Source of the DNA: SZUA-448 sp964602475
GTDB lineage: Bacteria > Bacillota > Clostridia > Lachnospirales > Lachnospiraceae
Assembly: GCA_964602475.1 (NCBI GenBank)
Contig: CAZRRN010000001.1
Span: 1 to 64,000, forward strand
DNA: 64,000 bases
Direction of reading: 5' to 3'
Numbering within the stretch: the stretch's first letter is position 1; each line of letters begins with the position of its first letter. Shown piece after piece: positions 42,547-51,069 of the stretch. The notes under the pieces are model-generated. The model saw only the letters and a list, made by a program, of their open reading frames with translations. It did not search any database and had not been told where the DNA came from. A program made the position numbers and the translations under genes.

Positions 42547-45500
42547 TTATTGCTGCGGAGGAGTTGTTTCCTGTCCGGCAGCTTTTTTCTTCTTGTTAAT
42601 CAGAAGGATTGTAATGACAATACCGGCAGCCAGAGCTGTGGTAATAATCAGTAGAATCAGCAGGGTATTCGAACCGCTTTCTGCCTTCTTTACTGTTACA
42701 TTGAAGGTTGCGGTATGTTCGCCGTAGCTGACGGTGATTGCCTGTGTGCCTTCTTCCGTCAGTATCTGTTCTGTTACTTTAAATCCGCTTGTAACATCAA
42801 TGTAGCCCTCATCGGTCAGCAGACGGACCACCATTCCGTCCAGATCCAGAGTATCTCCCTCTTCGTATTCTACCTTGGTCGGGAAGACAGGAATCTCGAT
42901 GTCTGTAATCGTCTCATCGGTCGGAACTTCGGAAAGAACCGTTCCGGGTGTCTTGGTCGGTTCTGTACTCTTCGTTGTTTCCGGTGCAGGAGTCGCAGTT
43001 GCCGCCGCTTCTGTTACTGCTGCTGCGGTGGTGGGAGTAGCTTCCGGTTCTGGGGTTGCCGTTGCTTCTGGTACTGCTGTCGGTTCCGGGGTTGCTGTTA
43101 CATCGGGTGCGGTTGTCAGAGTCGGAGCTGCGGCATCGGTCGGTTCTGTGACAGGCGTTGCAGTCGTGGTCGGAACCGGAGTGGCGGTGGCAGTCGGAGC
43201 GACAGTCGGGGTAGCCGCCTTGGTCGGAGCAGCAGTCGGGGTAGCCGCCTTGGTCGGAGCAGCAGTCGGGGTAGCCGCCTTGGTCGGAGCAGCGGTCGGG
43301 GTAGCTGCCTTGGTTGGGGTAACGGTCGGGGTAGCCGCCTTGGTGGGGGTAACGGTCGGGGTAGCTGCCTTGGTCGGAGCAGCAGTCGGGGTTACGGTAA
43401 CCTTTGCAATCAGCTCTGCCTGGTTAAAACCGCATATGGAGCAGGTACGCTGACGCACTCCCTCCTTGGTTTCTGTTGCTGCCAGAAGAGTGGTCCATTC
43501 GCCGTAGGTATGAGCAGCAACGTCCATCTTCTCTCCGCAGGAGCATTCCTTCCAATGATTTGTATCATCAGACTTCCAGGCATCTTCGGCTTTGTGTGTA
43601 TGAAGATAGGTAACGGGAACCAGGGTTGAATAAACAGATTCGCTGGAGGAACCCAGGGTATTTGTTACCATGACACAGTAATAGGCTGTTCCAACCTCCT
43701 GCGGGGGAGTGAAGCTTTGTTGTACACCGTAGCCCGCATCGGTATTGCTGTAAATGGCACTGATGGTAGATATATCATTTACACTTGTCCGGTACCACTG
43801 GTAGCTTAATTTCCCACTGTCTGCAGTGCTTGCGGTAACGGAAAGGGTTGCTGTGGTTTCGGTCGTATAGCTGCCACCCTTTGGCTGAACAGTAATGCTT
43901 GGCTTTTGCGCCTTAGGATCAGCTGCAGCGGAGAAGGTGTAGACGACAGCGGTTGCATAGAGGGAGTCGTTTTTGGTTTTATTTAGCGTTGCTTTGCTTG
44001 CATCGATCGCTGCAGTCTCTCCGTTTACCGTTGCAGAAAGTGGGAAATTCCGGTCAAACTCGTCTTTAATGAATGCGAGTTCCTCTGCAGTTGCACTTTT
44101 TTCATATAACGCACGAACTGTCTGTGGAAGCAGGTACCCCTCGGCAGCCCGGATCGTTACGGTTACGGTATAGTCTGTGCCGTCCTTGAATGAAGCGTCT
44201 GCCGGAGACCAGACTACGTCCGTGATGCGAAGATTCGGCGCCGTTGCGGTCACTGCCGGAGTGTTTCCGGCCTTTGGCGCAGCTATGGTCAGTGCTGCTG
44301 TAGTGATAATCTGATCCTTGTCACATTGGACTCTGATGCCGGTAAAAATAAAGCGTATTTCACTCCCGCCGTTTAGCTTCACATAGTAGCTGCATGTCAT
44401 GTCTTCCCCGCCATGCGGCTCCAGTGTTGCGACCATGTTGGAAGCAAAGGTATAGCCTTCATTAAACTTCACTGTGATATAGAGATCAATCGTATCGCCA
44501 AAACTGAACGAGTCAACCTCATATTTACCATGATAGGCAGAGACATCCGTTATCGTGACACCCTTTGATGTGAGGGTTAGATCTGTATCCAGCTTCCCGT
44601 TATGATTCGGAATATCAAAGTCTGTGATGCTTACGCTGGAGACCTCTGTTGTAGGAAGTGATGCCTCGGTTGTGAACACCACCGTGCTGTCTGCCTCACC
44701 TGCTTTGACTGTATAGCATTGTTCCGGAAGGGTCGTCTTTACACCATTTATGAAGACGTTGATACCCTCCCCGAGCCAGTCAGTTGTCTTAAGCAAAGGA
44801 AGATATTCCGAATAGTAATATATTGCACTGCTGTATTTGTTGACTATATTGAAAATGCCGCCGTTTACCTTCAGCGTACCATCGTTAACCTTCAGCGCAT
44901 CGTAGCCGGAGTTAAAGGTACCGCCGTTGATTGTCGTATTTGCCTTCGAATCACTGTGGAAAAGTAAGTTGCCACTCCAGAGAACGGTACCGGCGCTGGT
45001 CAGGGTTCCGCCGTTGATCACCACGCTGCCTCCTGCGTTTGATATCATCGCATTGTGTTCGTCCCGTCCGTATAATGTACTTTCCAGCAAACCACCGTTC
45101 ATGGTGAAGCTTGAGTTATCGCTGTTTAGATAGATGGCATTGCCGCTTTTGATACCATCGATGACCGCATAGCGGAGCCTTCCACTGTCGATTGTCAGAG
45201 CTGCGAAGCCGCTCAGCCAGAATATCAGCTGGCTGTCTCTAAGTGCTATCATATACAGACCGCCGTTTCCGACACTGTCCTTGATGGTCAGGTTGTTGTA
45301 GCTCCAAAGCAAAAACAGAGGCTGATTGCCGCTTATGCTGTTGGTCTTTGTGACATTGATCGCGTAGCCATTGAGGTCAAGAGATACGTTTTTTGCTCCT
45401 TTGCTAAAGTAAGTCGAACCGTTACCGTCGAGATCTGCCTTTAGGTGAGCGCCGAGCTTGACGTTATAGTTGCCGTTACAGTTTCGAAATAGCGTTTGCA

Positions 45501-45663
45501 GTTCGCTATAGGTTGTGACAGTGAAGTCTGTTACTCCGTCATCAATCTGCTGCTGAATCGAGGCTTCGTCTGCCGAGGCCGTGATTACGGGCGCAGCAAT
45601 CAGAATCAATACCGCGCATAGCGTCAACAGCAGACCTTTGAATTTAAGTTGTGTCGTTACCAT
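42547..45663 (-). CDS. Large surface protein: beta-helix, Ig-like domains, Thr/Pro stalk, C-terminal membrane anchor
   Basis: A signal peptide (LKFKGLLLTLCAVLILIAAPV) is followed by a right-handed beta-helix-like region (residues 60-300, with repeated INGGTL/VNGGIF turns). Next come beta-sandwich domains and a Cys pair domain (WKECSCGEKMDVAAHTYGEW, a short surface module). A long TPTAAPTKAA stalk precedes a Big_4-like domain (EYEEGDTLDLDGMVVRLL). A membrane helix (LLILLIITTALAAGIVITILL) and KKKK anchor it in the membrane without LPXTG. The ATG at 45663 follows GAAGGAGT, giving 1038 residues. It probably binds glycans or host surfaces (inference). It follows the 163-residue gene and may share its transcript. 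Confidence 0.8.
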   Translation of the reverse strand: MVTTQLKFKGLLLTLCAVLILIAAPVITASADEASIQQQIDDGVTDFTVTTYSELQTLFRNCNGNYNVKLGAHLKADLDGNGSTYFSKGAKNVSLDLNGYAINVTKTNSISGNQPLFLLWSYNNLTIKDSVGNGGLYMIALRDSQLIFWLSGFAALTIDSGRLRYAVIDGIKSGNAIYLNSDNSSFTMNGGLLESTLYGRDEHNAMISNAGGSVVINGGTLTSAGTVLWSGNLLFHSDSKANTTINGGTFNSGYDALKVNDGTLKVNGGIFNIVNKYSSAIYYYSEYLPLLKTTDWLGEGINVFINGVKTTLPEQCYTVKAGEADSTVVFTTEASLPTTEVSSVSITDFDIPNHNGKLDTDLTLTSKGVTITDVSAYHGKYEVDSFSFGDTIDLYITVKFNEGYTFASNMVATLEPHGGEDMTCSYYVKLNGGSEIRFIFTGIRVQCDKDQIITTAALTIAAPKAGNTPAVTATAPNLRITDVVWSPADASFKDGTDYTVTVTIRAAEGYLLPQTVRALYEKSATAEELAFIKDEFDRNFPLSATVNGETAAIDASKATLNKTKNDSLYATAVVYTFSAAADPKAQKPSITVQPKGGSYTTETTATLSVTASTADSGKLSYQWYRTSVNDISTISAIYSNTDAGYGVQQSFTPPQEVGTAYYCVMVTNTLGSSSESVYSTLVPVTYLHTHKAEDAWKSDDTNHWKECSCGEKMDVAAHTYGEWTTLLAATETKEGVRQRTCSICGFNQAELIAKVTVTPTAAPTKAATPTVTPTKAATPTVTPTKAATPTAAPTKAATPTAAPTKAATPTAAPTKAATPTVAPTATATPVPTTTATPVTEPTDAAAPTLTTAPDVTATPEPTAVPEATATPEPEATPTTAAAVTEAAATATPAPETTKSTEPTKTPGTVLSEVPTDETITDIEIPVFPTKVEYEEGDTLDLDGMVVRLLTDEGYIDVTSGFKVTEQILTEEGTQAITVSYGEHTATFNVTVKKAESGSNTLLILLIITTALAAGIVITILLINKKKKAAGQETTPPQQ
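43195..43395 (-). repeat. Intragenic 30-bp-type repeats encoding the TPTAAPTKAA stalk
   Basis: Seven imperfect copies of a 30-base unit (about ggtcggagcagcagtcgggg on the plus strand) encode TPTxxPTKAA. Long plus-strand frames across it are artefacts. Confidence 0.9.
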
Positions 45664-45709
45664 GTTGTTACTCCTTCGTTCGGTGATTTTAGTTTTATGT
45701 TGCTTCTGG

Positions 45710-46201
45710 TTATGCCCACGGATTCGTACTTTCCGGAGCACGGATACCAAGCAGGATACTGGAGTATTCCCATAGATACCACTTGCCGTCCTTGGCCTGG
45801 CGGAGCGAAATTGGTCTTGGGTCATCGGCACCGCCGGACTTAATGAACAGCTTGGCACAGCCGGAAACCTCATAGGAATATGCATTTTCACTGATTACTA
45901 CGGTATAAGGGGTTGCCGGAGTATAGTCATTGTCCGGAGCCGCACCGGTGAAATACGAGCGCGGAACGTAGTCCTTCCCTCTGAAACGGTCAGCAATGAA
46001 CTGTTTGTCCATTCCGTTCATCGGACGGGGTCCGCGAAGGTATTCTAACATCTGCAGAGACAGTTCCTTATCCTTCGGGTAGGTACTGAATGCCACAATC
46101 GCCATGGCGGCTGTGTCAAAGGGTGTTGTCATCGATGCCTGTGGTAACGCCTTGAAGCTGTCAAGGTTTTCCGGGATGGAGTTGAAAACTACTGTAGTCA
46201 T
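45710..46201 (-). CDS. Uncharacterised 163-aa protein (DUF6935-like, from memory)
   Basis: A soluble protein without signal peptide, beginning MTTVVFNSIPENLDSFKAL. It has PFDTAAMAIVAFSTYPKDKE and YLRGPRPMNGMDKQFIADRF in the first half, DYVPRSYFTGAAPDNDYTP in the middle and GGADDPRPISLRQAKDGKWY near the end. I recall this pattern as an uncharacterised family in gut Clostridia and cannot state a function. AAAAGGAGATC precedes the ATG. The gene lies between the response regulator operon and the surface protein. Its promoter has a perfect -10 but a poor -35, which suits activation by the neighbouring regulator. Confidence 0.75.
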   Translation of the reverse strand: MTTVVFNSIPENLDSFKALPQASMTTPFDTAAMAIVAFSTYPKDKELSLQMLEYLRGPRPMNGMDKQFIADRFRGKDYVPRSYFTGAAPDNDYTPATPYTVVISENAYSYEVSGCAKLFIKSGGADDPRPISLRQAKDGKWYLWEYSSILLGIRAPESTNPWA

Positions 46202-46278
46202 GTTATGATCTCCTTTTAATTATTTTACTTTATATCGTTTGCTTCTTTACTTTACGTCTGCCGCTTGAATCTCCGTGT

Positions 46279-46307
46279 ATTATACCGGAAGAAAATACCG
46301 TGGCCTA
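46279..46307 (-). promoter_or_regulatory. Candidate activator-dependent promoter of the 163-aa gene
   Basis: A perfect TATAAT (plus 46279-46284) has only TAGGCC at -35 spacing. A palindrome lies about 60 bases further upstream. Confidence 0.45.
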
Positions 46308-46340
46308 TTCTGTTTATACTATTATTTTCCTGTATGCGCC

Positions 46341-46356
46341 CTATCATAAATGATAG
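46341..46356. promoter_or_regulatory. Palindrome CTATCATAAATGATAG
   Basis: A 7-bp inverted repeat around AA, upstream of the weak-35 promoter. It could bind the adjacent NarL-type regulator. Eight T follow it on the plus strand, so it might instead be a terminator for a plus-strand transcript, but none is known. Confidence 0.45.
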
Positions 46357-46373
46357 TTTTTTTTGAAAGTAAC

Positions 46374-46401
46374 AAAAAAAGCACCTGTTTATACGGGTGC
46401 T
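46374..46401 (-). terminator. Terminator of the 7TM-kinase-regulator operon
   Basis: On the minus strand, AGCACC, ten bases, GGTGCT, then seven T, beginning some 20 bases after the response regulator stop. Confidence 0.8.
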
Positions 46402-46422
46402 AGAGGTTTGCATAGGGATTAG

Positions 46423-47046
46423 TTATAGCTTGGGGATAATGAAATCCTTATTAATCAGATCGGCCATAAGCGCAACACGGTTTTTATATCCGGTTTTTTC
46501 GAACAACTGGTTCACATGATATCGTACTGCGGGAACACTGATATGTAATTCTTCCGCAATTGAGGCATCGGAGAGACCGTTGGCGATACATTGCATAACC
46601 GCAAGCTCGGAAGGCGTGAATTCGGTAGAGGAAGCGCAGCCGATATGAACAGCAATAGGCTGATCGGGATAAACTGATTCACCGGCCATTGTTTTGTCCA
46701 TCACAGCCAGAAGCTCCTTGTCTCCGGCTTCCTTATACCAGAAGCTGTCAGCTCCTGCTGCACGTGCGCGGTCAATCAGGTCGATTGTTGTCATACTGGT
46801 CACAATGATGATCTTGATTCTCGGCAGATGTCTCTTAATGACAGCCGCAGCTGCGATGCCGTCCTCGTTAAATTCCGTACAAAAATCCATAAGAATGAGG
46901 TCAACCGGCTTCTGCATACAGGTGATTTCTGCCATTCCTGCATTTGTTATGGTCGCTGCCATACGGTAGCGGCTGCTGGAGTTCACATATCCGATAATAG
47001 AATCCTGTGACATTTTTTTATCTTCAACAAGCAGTACATTTAGCAT
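46423..47046 (-). CDS. NarL/LuxR-family response regulator
   Basis: The receiver domain opens with VLLVEDKKMSQDS and has the acceptor Asp in DLILMDFCTEFNEDG near residue 54. The switch Thr lies in IIVTSMTTIDL and the conserved Lys in DSFWYKEAGDKE. A LuxR-type helix-turn-helix follows (FTPSELAVMQCIANGLSDAS, then ELHISVPAVRYHVNQLFEKTG). It should bind DNA when phosphorylated by the kinase encoded three bases upstream. AAAGGAGAGA precedes the ATG. The intergenic palindrome next to the 163-aa gene is a plausible site. Confidence 0.92.
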   Translation of the reverse strand: MLNVLLVEDKKMSQDSIIGYVNSSSRYRMAATITNAGMAEITCMQKPVDLILMDFCTEFNEDGIAAAAVIKRHLPRIKIIIVTSMTTIDLIDRARAAGADSFWYKEAGDKELLAVMDKTMAGESVYPDQPIAVHIGCASSTEFTPSELAVMQCIANGLSDASIAEELHISVPAVRYHVNQLFEKTGYKNRVALMADLINKDFIIPKL

Positions 47047-47049
47047 ATG

Positions 47050-48045
47050 TTAAGTCTCTCCTTTCTTCGGAAACGACAGGCTCAGCCGGAATACGGGCGA
47101 ACTCTCTATCAGCATAACGCCATTGGCACCTTCTATCTTTCTGCGCAGTCCACTCAGTCCGCCGCCTTCCTTTACTGCGTGGGAAGGTGGATCTCCGTTA
47201 TTTTCAATTACCGCCGTAAAGGATTCGGGAGTTTCTCCGAGTACTGCTTTCAAGGTGTCACCGCCGGCATGATAAACGATGTTTGTTACACATTCACGTA
47301 ATGCTACAGTTAAAAGATAGGCAGTACTGTCATCCTCCGGAATATTACCGTCCAGAATGATTTTTACCCCGATCCCTGCGGCGGCATCAAAAAGATTTGC
47401 CAGTGCCGTGCCTGGCACGGGAAGGCTGTCGTTAGCAAAAGAAGACCGCTCAGCAATTCCAAGATTCCTGGATATGCCGGCCCAGAGCTCACCGGCATGA
47501 CGATAATCGGATAGAGAAGTCTCACTGCAATCAAGCAGCTTTCCGGCAGCAATTAACGACAGTCCGAGTTCGTCATGTACATGCAGCTTCATATTTAGTG
47601 TTTCGCGCTCTCGCATGAGCTGGTCAAGCTCCGAATAAAGTGATTTGGCACGTGCGTTTGCTTCAGCCAGTGAAGCATTTTCGCGCTCAAGCTCTGCCAT
47701 TTTTTTATAAAGTTCGGTTACGTTGATTGCCTGAATCTGCGTATAGATAACGTTGTCCTTGGTAGTTATGCTGCATTCCTTAAATTGCCATGCTGTTCCG
47801 TTAGGGAACAGGTAAACGCGGGGCTTGGCATTGAGAAGTGACACCGTTGTCTGCGGAGCTTCAAGAGCTTCCTGCAGTTCAAAGATTTGCTGCAGATCTT
47901 TTCCCATTAGGGTGTGGCACAGGCGGTGCATCTGTCTGTTGCATAGGATGATAATTCCGGACTGATTAGCAAAGCATACACCGGAAGGAAGGTTGTCGAA
48001 GCTTTCTTTAATTGCTGTACGACTTAGCTTTCTCGTACCTTTCAC
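47050..48045 (-). CDS. Soluble sensor histidine kinase (HisKA_3 type)
   Basis: This cytoplasmic kinase of 331 residues has an N-terminal PAS-like domain (FDNLPSGVCFANQSGIIILCN) and a coiled coil (ELYKKMAELERENASLAEAN). The dimerisation helix has phospho-His motif HDELGLSLIAAGKL near residue 155, typical of NarX/LiaS-type kinases. The ATPase domain has ALRECVTNIVYHAGG (N box) and GGGLSGLRRKIEGANG (G box). It starts with GTG at 48045 after GGAGG and overlaps the 7TM gene by four bases. Lacking membrane segments, it probably receives its signal from the 7TM protein. Confidence 0.88.
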   Translation of the reverse strand: MKGTRKLSRTAIKESFDNLPSGVCFANQSGIIILCNRQMHRLCHTLMGKDLQQIFELQEALEAPQTTVSLLNAKPRVYLFPNGTAWQFKECSITTKDNVIYTQIQAINVTELYKKMAELERENASLAEANARAKSLYSELDQLMRERETLNMKLHVHDELGLSLIAAGKLLDCSETSLSDYRHAGELWAGISRNLGIAERSSFANDSLPVPGTALANLFDAAAGIGVKIILDGNIPEDDSTAYLLTVALRECVTNIVYHAGGDTLKAVLGETPESFTAVIENNGDPPSHAVKEGGGLSGLRRKIEGANGVMLIESSPVFRLSLSFPKKGET

Positions 48046-49733
48046 AGTGCGACGCCTCCTTTCACAAACAGTTTTCCACAGAATACATCGTTTTCCCGTG
48101 TAAAGGAAGCAGTCGGAAAGTGCTGTAATACAGGTGTAAAGTCGGCTTCGGACTGAAGATAAAGGGTTATACCGTAACTGTCACTGTCACCATCAATAAA
48201 AGCGGTGAGTGCCGTTAAGCCGTCTAGCGACAGCTCCGTAGAAGCTTCGAAGAAATCATATAAAGTTCCTGCCGTTTCGGAAGTCATTTCACCGCCATAT
48301 CTTTGCTTAACTGCACAGATTACTCCGTATCTACGAAGATTTAACGCAGATTCCTTCAGGCAAAGAAGAAGCTCACCGGAAGAAATACTGGTCTCTTTAG
48401 CGGGTTGGTAGATCAGATTGCTTCGCCGTTTCAGGTAAGCGCCGATGACGATTATTTTACCGAGAGTCTTTTTTGCCTCGTTACAGTCAGCTGCACACTG
48501 AAGCGTTGATGAAAGACTTGATAATAGCTTAAGTGACGCTGAGGTTTTCCTTCGTACTTCAAGATACAGTCGTTTTTGTTCTTCTAACTGCCGTCTGTGC
48601 TGCTTTTGTTTGTTTTCCTCTTCCAGCAGCGTTCCGTAGCTTTGCAATTCCTCGCGGGTACTGCCAAGCTCATCGAGTACGGATAATAACACAGATATAT
48701 CATCCTGCCAAAAAACATGACCCTTGTGGATAGGCGCATGCGACAACCGAATCGTGGCGTTTTGCATAACCGGATTATATTCGGCTTCTTTTAGTATATT
48801 TTTTTCAACGGGAATTGAATTTGCTGCAGAATAGCATATGTTATAATTTGTGTCAGTAATCTGTGCTGAGATAGTGGAAGCATTGAGTAATTCATTGTAA
48901 TGAGAGTTTGACGTAATGAATCCGCATTGGATACAGCTTTCCAGTATAGCGGCAATGAGAATGCAAAGAGACACGGTGATATCGCCCATTGCCACATAGA
49001 TAAATTTCAGCTGCATGATATAGCCGGTGATATAAGCAATGAGAAGTCCGAATGGAACAAAGGGTAACCAGATAATTCTTTTTTTGTGTGAAATTCTGCA
49101 TTTTGCCAGAACAATCGCCAGTGCAGTAACAGTGCATATACCTATCCAAATTATCACAATAAGATATGCGGGTGCATAAGCGTAATCCGAATCTGTCCAC
49201 GGAAGAGCCGGAGGAAAGCGAAATACAAACTGATGACAATCATTGGTCAGAACCAGTAAAACCAAGGTAACTGTCGGCACAAAAAGAAGGTTCAGTAACT
49301 TCGGGGTACGGTAATTCTCGGGCTTTCCTAATGATATGGCAGCAAAAAGGCTTAATACCGGTATGAATAGCATCGGAACGTAATAGGAGTACCAGCACAT
49401 ACGGTCGGCGAAAGGATCAGTGAATACACGGAACTTTAATGTGCGGACAACAATCCAAAAGACCATACTGACCGAGATTAGAACCAAATACCAGCGTACC
49501 TGTGTCTGTATGATACGCTGATAAAGCATGACTCCCCAGGCAGTAAATAATACGACATAAATCAGCGGACGCATAAAGCCTACCATAACATTCAATTGCT
49601 TATTTCCGGGAAATGTAATACGACGCAAAAGAGCAGCAAATAAAATAAGCAGAATAACTGCTGCAAGTGTATATATGTCTTTCCGGCTTACTCTGTACAT
49701 GGTACGTACCTTCCTCTGATGTACATTCATCAT
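48042..49733 (-). CDS. 7TM sensor with degenerate histidine kinase domain
   Basis: About seven membrane helices fill residues 18-275, as in N-terminal 7TM histidine kinases. A coiled coil (LGSTREELQSYGTLLEEENK) and a kinase-like part follow. The dimerisation helix reads YLEVRRKTSASLKLLSSLSS without a phospho-His, and the ATPase part (TLYDFFEASTELSLDGLTAL) lacks N and G boxes. It therefore looks like a pseudokinase receptor signalling to the soluble kinase encoded next. Two starts have ribosome sites: ATG at 49733 (CAGGAAACACC) and ATG at 49700 (GAGGAAGG). Confidence 0.8.
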   Translation of the reverse strand: MMNVHQRKVRTMYRVSRKDIYTLAAVILLILFAALLRRITFPGNKQLNVMVGFMRPLIYVVLFTAWGVMLYQRIIQTQVRWYLVLISVSMVFWIVVRTLKFRVFTDPFADRMCWYSYYVPMLFIPVLSLFAAISLGKPENYRTPKLLNLLFVPTVTLVLLVLTNDCHQFVFRFPPALPWTDSDYAYAPAYLIVIIWIGICTVTALAIVLAKCRISHKKRIIWLPFVPFGLLIAYITGYIMQLKFIYVAMGDITVSLCILIAAILESCIQCGFITSNSHYNELLNASTISAQITDTNYNICYSAANSIPVEKNILKEAEYNPVMQNATIRLSHAPIHKGHVFWQDDISVLLSVLDELGSTREELQSYGTLLEEENKQKQHRRQLEEQKRLYLEVRRKTSASLKLLSSLSSTLQCAADCNEAKKTLGKIIVIGAYLKRRSNLIYQPAKETSISSGELLLCLKESALNLRRYGVICAVKQRYGGEMTSETAGTLYDFFEASTELSLDGLTALTAFIDGDSDSYGITLYLQSEADFTPVLQHFPTASFTRENDVFCGKLFVKGGVAL

Positions 49734-49985
49734 GGTGTTTCCTGATAAACTGTTTTTGTTTGCTTCTCTTTAAGTTATGTGTCAGCTGTTATTATTATGG
49801 TCTGTTAAAAGTCAGATGTAAAGCATTTTTATCCATCATTCCGAAGAAAAAAGCAAGCGATCAGAAAAACTGACGTATTTGTGGTGACACCTGCTACCAT
49901 TCGCACCTGCCGTCAAGGACGTCCTATAGCATTAAGTTTCGTTTCAGAATAAAGACTGAGTATTGCAAATGTTACTTACAGCAAC

Positions 49986-50014
49986 TTGTTTCCGGTTTCG
50001 GTTTATAGTATAAT
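49986..50014 (+). promoter_or_regulatory. Promoter of the DUF2971 gene
   Basis: TTGTTT, 17-base spacer, TATAAT. The rest of the divergent region 49734-49985 shows no further clear signal. Confidence 0.65.
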
Positions 50015-50062
50015 ATTTTTGAAATAAATTGCTGTACAGAATTCTACGATAAGGTGGACACC

Positions 50063-50926
50063 ATGAATCAACAGAAGGTATTTTATTATTATTGTTCCGT
50101 TACTACATTCTTAAATATCGTAAAGAATAACTCAATATTTCTTTCCGACCCGCTTAAGATGAACGATGACGAAGAAATCAAATGGTTCTTTCATTTGTTA
50201 AATGAAGTTGATGAAAACGAAGAGATTTTTAAGGACAACCATACGGTTAAATATATGAAGGAAAAATGTGCAGATGCGACCAGATTTCTGGATACGAACG
50301 GTCAGGAAAATATCTATATCTGCTGCTTTTCCAAAGAAGGAGATCTGCTTAGCCAGTGGCGTGCTTACGGAGATGACGGACGTGGAATTGCGATTGGATT
50401 TGACCTGGACAAGATAACAAAGCGGAACGATGGACTTCTTCTGAAGGATGTCCGTTACCGTTACCGGCTGACAGAGGAGGATCTTTCTATTATTTACGGG
50501 CTGGATTATGCAGAACATGCAGCAACGACAATTAACCGGATGAGACCGTCAGAAAAGGAGGACCCCTACAAAATCTTTATTAATCAGCTGCTGTCGGAGA
50601 TTGCGGTCTTTAAGAACGGATCCTTTAAGGAGGAACAGGAGGTTCGGCTGATATATTCGGAGGACACTCGGCTGGAAGAAATTCTGGGCGAACAGAATGG
50701 GCTCACAAATAAAAAGAATACAACAAAGCTTCCTCATGCATTCCGTATTCACGGAAATAACGATCTGATTGAATATGTTGAAATGATGTTCAATCCTGAA
50801 GAGCTTGTCAAGGTCTGTATCGGACCGAAATGCAGGCTGAATGAAACAGATGTCAAGAAAATCGTCAAGCTTTATGTGCATAAGGAAGACATAGACGTCA
50901 AAAAATCGTCTTCCAGCTATCGATAA
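50063..50926 (+). CDS. DUF2971 family protein
   Basis: The protein begins MNQQKVFYYYCSVTTFLNIV and has the DUF2971 features: SIFLSDPLKMNDDEEIKW near residue 30, IYICCFSKEGDLLSQWRAYG near 90, and DGRGIAIGFDLDKI. Further on come LSEIAVFKNGSFKEEQEVRL and the closing CIGPKC. The family is widespread and uncharacterised; some members occur near phage-defence genes (recalled), but nothing here supports that. AAGGTGG precedes the ATG at 50063. It is a single-gene unit with its own promoter and terminator. Confidence 0.85.
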   Translation: MNQQKVFYYYCSVTTFLNIVKNNSIFLSDPLKMNDDEEIKWFFHLLNEVDENEEIFKDNHTVKYMKEKCADATRFLDTNGQENIYICCFSKEGDLLSQWRAYGDDGRGIAIGFDLDKITKRNDGLLLKDVRYRYRLTEEDLSIIYGLDYAEHAATTINRMRPSEKEDPYKIFINQLLSEIAVFKNGSFKEEQEVRLIYSEDTRLEEILGEQNGLTNKKNTTKLPHAFRIHGNNDLIEYVEMMFNPEELVKVCIGPKCRLNETDVKKIVKLYVHKEDIDVKKSSSSYR

Positions 50927-50931
50927 GTAAA

Positions 50932-51002
50932 ACACCTGTCGCAGAATTACATTACCCTGTCAGAAAGAGCAGGGGTGTAATAAAAGGCAGGTGTCTTTTT
51001 TT
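50932..51002 (+). terminator. Terminator after the DUF2971 gene
   Basis: Outer arms ACACCTG and CAGGTGT enclose an inner stem (TTACATTACCCTG against CAGGGGTGTAA), followed by T-rich DNA. Confidence 0.8.
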
Positions 51003-51069
51003 ATTTCGCAGGAGATGCTTTCTTATAGAAAAATCACTCCGCGAAGGAGGCACAAGCGTACTCTTTGCT

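Noticed and set aside
42715..43629. Long plus-strand Gly/Cys/Arg-rich and Val/Ala-rich frames
   Set aside because: They are the complement of the TPTAAPTKAA stalk of the surface protein; repeats keep all frames open.
50063..50926. DUF2971 gene as part of a phage-defence island
   Set aside because: No restriction, Abi or CBASS-like neighbours; it is flanked by a kinase operon and a glucosidase.
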